Of a stretch of DNA of 62,922 nucleotides, positions 58,179 to 62,922 are shown piece after piece. The stretch spans positions 1 to 62,922 of the IMG/VR virus record IMGVR_UViG_3300042562_002309; one strand, written 5' to 3'. Source of the DNA: a virus. Positions within the stretch are counted from its first letter, which is position 1; every line of letters begins with the position of its first letter. Made by a program: the position numbers and the translations under genes. Under the pieces are notes generated by a model. It had not been told where the DNA came from, did not search any database, and saw only the letters and a list, made by a program, of their open reading frames with translations.

Positions 58179-58703
58179 TTATAGTATCTGATTTATTTGA
58201 ATCTCTCGGTAAAGTCTGTCGAAATCATCTCTTATGTCTTGTGGATACTCGTATTTTTTGATATTAGAATAATAATCGTAGTTTTGTCTGTTGACAATCT
58301 TTTTTATGACTTCGTAGTTTTCCTTTATAAGGTTGTAACAATCTTCTTTGTTTGCCCAGGTTGTCATGTTACGTATAACGTCAAATTGAATATCCTCAAA
58401 GCCTTTGAAGAACTCTTTTTGTATGTAGGATCTAAAATAGTGATGTATTATTGCGTTCTTATGATCTTCAACACCTTTTGGGTTAGAAAGTTCAGGAGTT
58501 GTGAAATAAAACTCTACATTAAGCTCTACGAGCCTTTTAGTAATCTTCAGCACGGGCTTGACTATTCTTTTGTCCAAAAAGACATAGACTATGTCGTCTT
58601 CGATATAGCAAATAGGAATATTGACATACTTTTTGTATGTTAGTTGGCACTTGCCGACTTTCCAAGCCGTGGAACCATCCGGTATAAAATCACTTAATTC
58701 CAT
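58179..58703 (-). CDS. hypothetical protein, 174 aa
   Basis: Alpha/beta protein (CQLTYKKYVNIPICYIEDDI; VYVFLDKRIVKPVLKITKRL) with a Tyr/Asn-rich helical C-terminus. It overlaps its upstream neighbour by 14 bp. Unidentified, but lying in the replication cluster. Confidence 0.55.
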   Translation of the reverse strand: MELSDFIPDGSTAWKVGKCQLTYKKYVNIPICYIEDDIVYVFLDKRIVKPVLKITKRLVELNVEFYFTTPELSNPKGVEDHKNAIIHHYFRSYIQKEFFKGFEDIQFDVIRNMTTWANKEDCYNLIKENYEVIKKIVNRQNYDYYSNIKKYEYPQDIRDDFDRLYREIQINQIL

Positions 58704-59010
58704 ACTCTTTTAATATCTTATGAAGCAAAAGTTTGTTTTCTTCTCTTGTTCTTAGCTGTCCTTTGGATCTCCAGCCTGTAGTTCTGTTTGGAGAATACTT
58801 TTCTTTATATTTGGAATCCCATTTGGTTGTTGTATGAGTTTTGTATCTGAAAGCTTGTTCTTTACCAATGAAATCCAATAATGTAGGATAAGGATTGTAG
58901 AAACCGTTAACATCTTCGAAATGCCACCAATGTCCACAACTGTGCAATTTCAACAGTCTTCTTATGACTATCCTTTCTTCCACATATCTTCGCCACGCAC
59001 GATTTCCCAT
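58690..59010 (-). CDS. conserved phage protein, basic, 106 aa
   Basis: MGNRAWRRYVEERIVIRRLL at the start, then LHSCGHWWHFEDVNGFYNPY and a basic tail with KYKEKYSPNRTTGWRSKGQL. This arrangement (N-R-x-x-R-R-x-x-E-E-R-I-V-x-R-L, W-W-x-F-x-D-x-N-G) is seen in other T4-like phages as an uncharacterised protein. Its TATCTTTG promoter (reverse strand, 59016-59023) is only 5 nt from the ATG, so the mRNA is nearly leaderless. Confidence 0.62.
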   Translation of the reverse strand: MGNRAWRRYVEERIVIRRLLKLHSCGHWWHFEDVNGFYNPYPTLLDFIGKEQAFRYKTHTTTKWDSKYKEKYSPNRTTGWRSKGQLRTREENKLLLHKILKEYGIK

Positions 59011-59015
59011 AGAGA

Positions 59016-59046
59016 CAAAGATACGAAAAAACTATTTGATATCAAA
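59016..59046 (-). promoter_or_regulatory. Bacteroidota-type promoter (TTTG-N19-TATCTTTG)
   Basis: Reverse-strand TATCTTTG at 59016-59023 with TTTG 19 nt further upstream (59043-59046). It drives the 106-aa gene within the minus-strand cluster. Confidence 0.75.
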
Positions 59047-59205
59047 CCCCTTTTCGAACATCCTTTGAATTTTCATCCTTCTCATAGTTGCGTTGAATCT
59101 ACTATTCTGGTTTTTCTTCATCTTGTTGAATTCAGACAAAGAAATATACCCATCGGCGACTTTGACATCGTCTTCTCTTTCTTTCTTGTCTGTTACTACT
59201 ATCAC
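59032..59205 (-). CDS. 57-aa protein with GTG start, coupled to gp39-type gene
   Basis: GTG at 59205 overlaps the topoisomerase stop as GTGA. The frame reads VIVVTDKKEREDDVKVADGY and ends RMKIQRMFEKGFDIK at TAG 59032. It is basic at the C-terminus and coding-like throughout, so it is probably real despite the lack of an ATG. The promoter of the 106-aa gene lies inside its last codons. Possibly a small topoisomerase partner, in analogy to T4 gp60, though too short to be the same domain. Confidence 0.65.
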   Translation of the reverse strand: MIVVTDKKEREDDVKVADGYISLSEFNKMKKNQNSRFNATMRRMKIQRMFEKGFDIK

Positions 59206-61049
59206 TTCAACAATTCGTTCTTTCTTAGATCCGCGCTTTTACCAAACCAAGTTTCTAAAGATCCTTTCGACGCATCGTCTTTTGTTATCAAAGTAAGTCT
59301 TGGTCTGTTGATAATGTCATCGTACTCGTCATCGACAAGCGCCGCCAATCCTTTTTTGTACTTTATCTCGAATTGCTTCAAATCGTTCTGTTCTGCCCAA
59401 GTATTGTATTCTCCCTGTGTGTAGAACAGAACTTTCTTCTTTGTCTTCGCCTTTGGAATGGCGACCACAATCGGTGTTTCGACTTTGTAAATCATCTTGC
59501 GCTCGAACATATCTGGCCAGTACTTGTAGAAGAAGTTTATCAAAAGCGCGGAGATTGCGTTACCATCCATATCAGCATCTGTAAATATAAGAACTCTACC
59601 ATATCTAAGATTCTTAACATCAATAGGCTGTCCAAGCTTCAATCCAATAGAGGCCATAAGGTTTACCGCCTCGTCGTTCTGAACCAGCTTTTGATTTGTT
59701 ATTTCTGATACATTGACAAACTTTCCTTTAAGTGCGAAGGCACCCATAGTCTCGGGTGTTCTATACTTTCTGAATGCCGAAATAGCTGAATCCCCTTCAA
59801 ACAAACCGATAGAATACTTCCATCGGTCCTTTCCTTTGGCATCGATAAGTTTCTCAACCTTAATCTTTGTAAGTTTCTTATTAAGATCTCTTTGAAGCTT
59901 GCTATCCTCAGCATTCTTCTTTTGTTGAATCCAATCTAAAACTGAGTTTACTATCTCCGACTTCAATATTGACTGTATAAGTTTAGTACTTACTTCGAAT
60001 GTAGTTCCAAACTCTTTTACCTCAGTGATAAGCTTTTCTTTCGTCTGAGATGAGAAAGAAGGATTTATAACAGTTGAATTTAAAAATAAAAACATATGTT
60101 GTTTTAATTCAGATGGCTTGATATCTACTTTATGTTTCTTCAAGAAAAACTCTCTAAGAGAAACAATTATCTGGTTCATCACATAGTCTACGTGAGTACC
60201 ACCATCATAAGTTTCAGTAGTATTGGCAAAACTTACTTGTTGGAATCCATTTTGTGAAAGAGCTATTCCTAAAGACCATGTATTATCCTTTTTAGACTCA
60301 CAGAAGAACTCTTCTGTATAAAGCTTTATATAATCATCAAAAGATTTTATGTTTATAGGATTTCCATTGAAGTATATCTTCAATCCTGTGTTACAGGCCG
60401 CGATGTCATAGATTCTTTTCTCAATCATCTTTAAATGATCCTCATCAATCTTTTCTATTCCAAACTTCTCTAAATCGGGTGTATATGTTATTTCTGTGTG
60501 ATTTTTAGTAGATTTATTAATGACAGCTTTAGTTCTTTCTCTCATATTGCTTGAGAATACTTGTAAGAAGTGATTCTTACCATCACAAGATGAAACTATA
60601 AACTCTTTTGAGAAAACATTGGATAATTTTGCACCCAATCCATTGGTTCCTGCAACCGTACGTTCTTCAGTATCATCATAGTTAGAACCCGACATAAGGT
60701 TTCCAAAAATAACTTCAGGTACATATTGTTTATGTTCTTTGTGTATAACAATTGGAATTCCACCATTATCTCTAACAGATATTTGGTTTTTACTTAAATC
60801 TATATTTACATCAATTCTATTTAATTTAGGATTTCTTTGGTGCTCGTCAACAGAATTGGTAACAACCTCATCGAATATCTTTAGAAAAGATGGTATGTAG
60901 GTTATTTCTCTTTGAACCATTCTACCATCATCAAATACCCATTTAAGAGATGTACTTGGTTTGTTTGAGCCTACATAAGTGCCAGGTCTTAACAAGATAT
61001 GAGATATCTGATCCAGTACTTTATATTTGTCTTCTATTTTCTTAGCCAT
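59202..61049 (-). CDS. 39: type II topoisomerase large subunit (gp39/GyrB-like)
   Basis: 615 aa. ATP-binding GHKL domain: DEVVTNSVDEHQRN, VRDNGGIPIVIHK, VAGTNGLGAKLSNVF; transducer region; TOPRIM domain with LFEGDSAISAF and ILIFTDADMDGNAISALL. The order is that of T4 gp39 together with gp60, but here in one uninterrupted protein. It resolves supercoils and links at phage replication forks, together with the divergent gp52-type subunit at 61857. First gene of the minus-strand cluster. Confidence 0.96.
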   Translation of the reverse strand: MAKKIEDKYKVLDQISHILLRPGTYVGSNKPSTSLKWVFDDGRMVQREITYIPSFLKIFDEVVTNSVDEHQRNPKLNRIDVNIDLSKNQISVRDNGGIPIVIHKEHKQYVPEVIFGNLMSGSNYDDTEERTVAGTNGLGAKLSNVFSKEFIVSSCDGKNHFLQVFSSNMRERTKAVINKSTKNHTEITYTPDLEKFGIEKIDEDHLKMIEKRIYDIAACNTGLKIYFNGNPINIKSFDDYIKLYTEEFFCESKKDNTWSLGIALSQNGFQQVSFANTTETYDGGTHVDYVMNQIIVSLREFFLKKHKVDIKPSELKQHMFLFLNSTVINPSFSSQTKEKLITEVKEFGTTFEVSTKLIQSILKSEIVNSVLDWIQQKKNAEDSKLQRDLNKKLTKIKVEKLIDAKGKDRWKYSIGLFEGDSAISAFRKYRTPETMGAFALKGKFVNVSEITNQKLVQNDEAVNLMASIGLKLGQPIDVKNLRYGRVLIFTDADMDGNAISALLINFFYKYWPDMFERKMIYKVETPIVVAIPKAKTKKKVLFYTQGEYNTWAEQNDLKQFEIKYKKGLAALVDDEYDDIINRPRLTLITKDDASKGSLETWFGKSADLRKNELLK

Positions 61050-61107
61050 TGTAAAATGTCGATTTTTTGTTTATATATATCAAAAAATCTTTTTTGTTTA
61101 CTTTTAA

Positions 61108-61776
61108 CTATTTTAATGGTATTTCTGGACTAACATCGAAATTCTCGTTCAGATATTGTTTTAACTCGTTTTCTATGTAATGATCAGGAACATGTTTATC
61201 ATTTGGCTCTGCTTCCATCTTTTTGCTTAAATGCGTGGCGAACGCGTCAACAACTTCCGGTTTAAGCGCGTCAATCAATCTATCCTCAACCACGAAAGCT
61301 CTTGTGAATCTATCTTTTACATCTACCTCGCCTTCCGGTACTTTTGCAGCAACCTTTACAAAGCTTTTAAGAAAGTCTACGTATTTAGAGTCCGAATCCA
61401 TATTTTGAAAGATAGGCTTTGTTATTCTATTGAATAACCTGGTGCTACCAAATACCAATCCGACAATCGCCATTATCGGAAAGAATGGCGCTAGTACCAA
61501 AGGCAACGCTCTTGGTATCGCAGACAGAAATGCCTTTTTGGTCTCTTGTGCCATTTTTGCTTCTTTGGCGTCTCTGAATATGGCCGCGAGTATTCCAAAG
61601 GTGAATTCTCCGCCGTTTTCTATCAGGTATGTACCTAATTTACCTCTCTTCGCCAAGCTGACCTGTTTTTTTATTTCATCACCTTCGACTCCCATCTTTT
61701 TAAGCTCATCTTCAAGATTATCATCTCTCAATAGTATATTTTCGTTGATGAAGCTATTGTATCTCTTTATTCTCAT
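61108..61776 (-). CDS. membrane-associated protein with MR-x-K-R-Y N-terminus, 222 aa
   Basis: Start set at ATG 61776, giving MRIKRYNSFINENILLRDDN, which matches the recurring N-terminal motif with FINE as a possible cleavage site; the longer frame crosses AT-rich leader. A hydrophobic hairpin at about 85-125 (IPRALPLVLAPFFPIMAIVG LVF-like) suggests membrane insertion, and the C-terminal part is helical and charged. Possibly an internal protein that inserts into the host membrane on injection (inference). TTTAATATATAAC (reverse strand) lies upstream. Confidence 0.58.
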   Translation of the reverse strand: MRIKRYNSFINENILLRDDNLEDELKKMGVEGDEIKKQVSLAKRGKLGTYLIENGGEFTFGILAAIFRDAKEAKMAQETKKAFLSAIPRALPLVLAPFFPIMAIVGLVFGSTRLFNRITKPIFQNMDSDSKYVDFLKSFVKVAAKVPEGEVDVKDRFTRAFVVEDRLIDALKPEVVDAFATHLSKKMEAEPNDKHVPDHYIENELKQYLNENFDVSPEIPLK

Positions 61777-61856
61777 AATAAACAAAATTCGCGTTTTGTT
61801 ATATATTAAATTAAGATTCCAAAAAAACAAAAACATTTTTTACTATATAGGAAACT

Positions 61857-62922
61857 ATGACAGAAAAAACAATAACAGAATTCTTATCGGTCGAATACAA
61901 AGATTTTGCGATGTATTCCATTGAAGGTCGAGCGATTCCATCGTGTATTGATGGTTTCAAACCTTCTCAAAGAAAGGTAATACACGTTGCTAATCAGATA
62001 TGGAAAACAGGAAATGAAAAAGTTCTTAAAATATTCCAGCTGTCTGGCAAAGTCGCCAGCGATGTGTTCTATCATCACGGCGACGCTTCGCTAAACTCGG
62101 CCATAATAAACATGGCGCAGAAGTTTAAGAACAACGCACCGCTTTTAGAAGAAGATGGTCAGTTTGGATCTTTAAGATCACCACAAGCTGGTGCTCCTCG
62201 ATATATCGGCACAAAACTATCTGATAACTTTAGATTGATGTACAAAGACTTTGACCTGCTAAACTATAAAGAAGAAGAAGGTGAGAGTATCGAGCCGGAG
62301 TTTTTCTTGCCTATCATACCTACGGTTCTTATAAACGGATCTTCTGGTATCGCAGTAGGATTCGCAACAAACATTCTAAACAGAGACGTTAAAAGTGTAA
62401 CAGACTCTTGTATAAAGATTCTTACGGGCAAAAAGATAGAAGAGATCGCACCTTCTTTAAGAGAGTTCACTGGTGATTTCGTACAAGACACAGAGAATCA
62501 CAAAAGATGGATTATCAGAGGTAAGATTGAAAGGTTGAATACTTCTACAGTAAAGATTACAGAACTTCCACCTTCGATGACTTTCGAAAAGTATGAGGAT
62601 TTGTTGGACAAGCTTTGTGAGGCAAAGGAGATTGTTTCCTATGATGATAATTGTAAGGACCGCATCGAATACATCATTAAGTTTACAAGAGCGGATCTAG
62701 AAAAAGCAACCGACGAAAAGCTTATAAAGATGTTTAAGTTAGAGGAAGCCTCTACAGAGATATTCTCTACGTTGGACGAAAATGGAAAGTTGAAGATATT
62801 CGAAAAGACTTCAGAGATAATAGAATATTTCGTTGCGTTCAGACTTTCTTATTACCACAAAAGAAAAGCATTCATGCTTGCTAAGATGAATCACGATCTT
62901 AAGATTCTAAGCAACAGAGGTA
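61857..62922 (+). CDS. 52: type II topoisomerase small subunit (gp52/GyrA-like), partial
   Basis: The first 355 codons are present and the window ends before the stop. N-terminal MTEKTITEFLSVEYKDFAMY is followed by SIEGRAIPSCIDGFKPSQRK. The catalytic AGAPRYIGTKLSDNF has the active tyrosine at residue 116, the same position as in T4 gp52. TVLINGSSGIAVGFATNIL is the conserved DNA-gate region. It cleaves and rejoins DNA as a partner of the gp39-type subunit. Divergent from the 222-aa gene, with ACTATATAGG upstream. Confidence 0.95.
   Translation, partial: MTEKTITEFLSVEYKDFAMYSIEGRAIPSCIDGFKPSQRKVIHVANQIWKTGNEKVLKIFQLSGKVASDVFYHHGDASLNSAIINMAQKFKNNAPLLEEDGQFGSLRSPQAGAPRYIGTKLSDNFRLMYKDFDLLNYKEEEGESIEPEFFLPIIPTVLINGSSGIAVGFATNILNRDVKSVTDSCIKILTGKKIEEIAPSLREFTGDFVQDTENHKRWIIRGKIERLNTSTVKITELPPSMTFEKYEDLLDKLCEAKEIVSYDDNCKDRIEYIIKFTRADLEKATDEKLIKMFKLEEASTEIFSTLDENGKLKIFEKTSEIIEYFVAFRLSYYHKRKAFMLAKMNHDLKILSNRG

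Noticed and set aside
1-62922. CRISPR array or tRNA genes
   Set aside because: No regularly spaced identical 25-40-bp repeats and no cloverleaf with a GTTCRANNC arm were found by eye. The folded element at 6709 has no tRNA arms.

Overview
The window looks like an internal piece of a large T4-like (myovirus-type) phage genome whose host is probably a member of the Bacteroidota, most likely a flavobacterium. Phage evidence: T4-type core genes are interleaved with homing endonucleases and many small unknown genes. The core genes are a gp32-type ssDNA-binding protein, an aerobic ribonucleotide reductase small subunit, RNA ligase 1, a FEN-type RNase H, both type II topoisomerase subunits, a NusG-type factor and virion/tail-fibre proteins. 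Host evidence: the DNA is AT-rich, start codons almost never have a Shine-Dalgarno sequence, and at least nine genes are preceded by TAnnTTTG, the -7 element of Bacteroidota promoters, several with TTG or TTTG 19-20 bases further upstream. No tRNA, integrase or CRISPR array was seen.

Layout. 1-6.7 kb: small accessory genes (rhodanese, YgjV-like and MgtC-like membrane proteins, CYTH protein, PTH2-like protein), one virion protein, a GIY-YIG homing endonuclease and a minus-strand run ending in a cREC-type protein. 6.7-7.1 kb: a strongly folded noncoding element and a frameshifted small membrane gene. 7.1-13.8 kb: nrdB, a sugar aminotransferase/glycosyltransferase/acetyltransferase set, a methyltransferase, then S-adenosylhomocysteine hydrolase next to a DNA cytosine methyltransferase. 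13.8-19.1 kb: small genes, an HNH endonuclease with a ribbon-helix-helix (RHH) protein, the gp32-type protein and a ClpC-like unfoldase. 19.1-27.2 kb: a glycan locus that makes GDP-fucose (fcl, gmd) and carries a GT10 fucosyltransferase, a second fucosyltransferase-like enzyme, a GT47 fusion, three further glycosyltransferase-like proteins and an FkbM methyltransferase. 27.2-28.1 kb: a scar of broken genes. 28.2-37.5 kb: virion proteins and two large modular fibre/adhesin proteins. 37.7-46.1 kb: a complete Hsp70 system (dnaJ, grpE and dnaK), an RNA ligase, a nucleotidyltransferase and a PD-(D/E)XK-like protein. 46.1-55.4 kb: two more homing endonucleases, each with an adjacent RHH gene, plus Nudix, deoxyribonucleotidase, UV endonuclease and a secreted nuclease. 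55.4-62.9 kb: a minus-strand replication/transcription cluster (topoisomerase gp39-type, RNase H, possible clamp-loader subunit, NusG, thioesterase), followed by a divergent gp52-type topoisomerase subunit cut by the window end.

How the genes fit together. The phage appears to bring its own protein-folding machinery (DnaK/DnaJ/GrpE and a ClpC-type unfoldase), its own methylation support (SAH hydrolase beside a cytosine methyltransferase) and a nearly self-sufficient fucosylation pathway for virion, cell-surface or DNA glycans. Four observations seem the most novel. First, about nine otherwise unrelated proteins share an N-terminus of the form MK-x-L-K-x-[FY]-x-x-[FY]-x-N-E, resembling the capsid-targeting peptide of T4 internal proteins. 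Second, three of the four homing endonucleases sit beside a ~50-residue RHH protein, two with 9-bp tandem repeats nearby. Third, there is a structured RNA at 6.7 kb. Fourth, there is a perfect terminator-like hairpin inside a gene between grpE and dnaJ.
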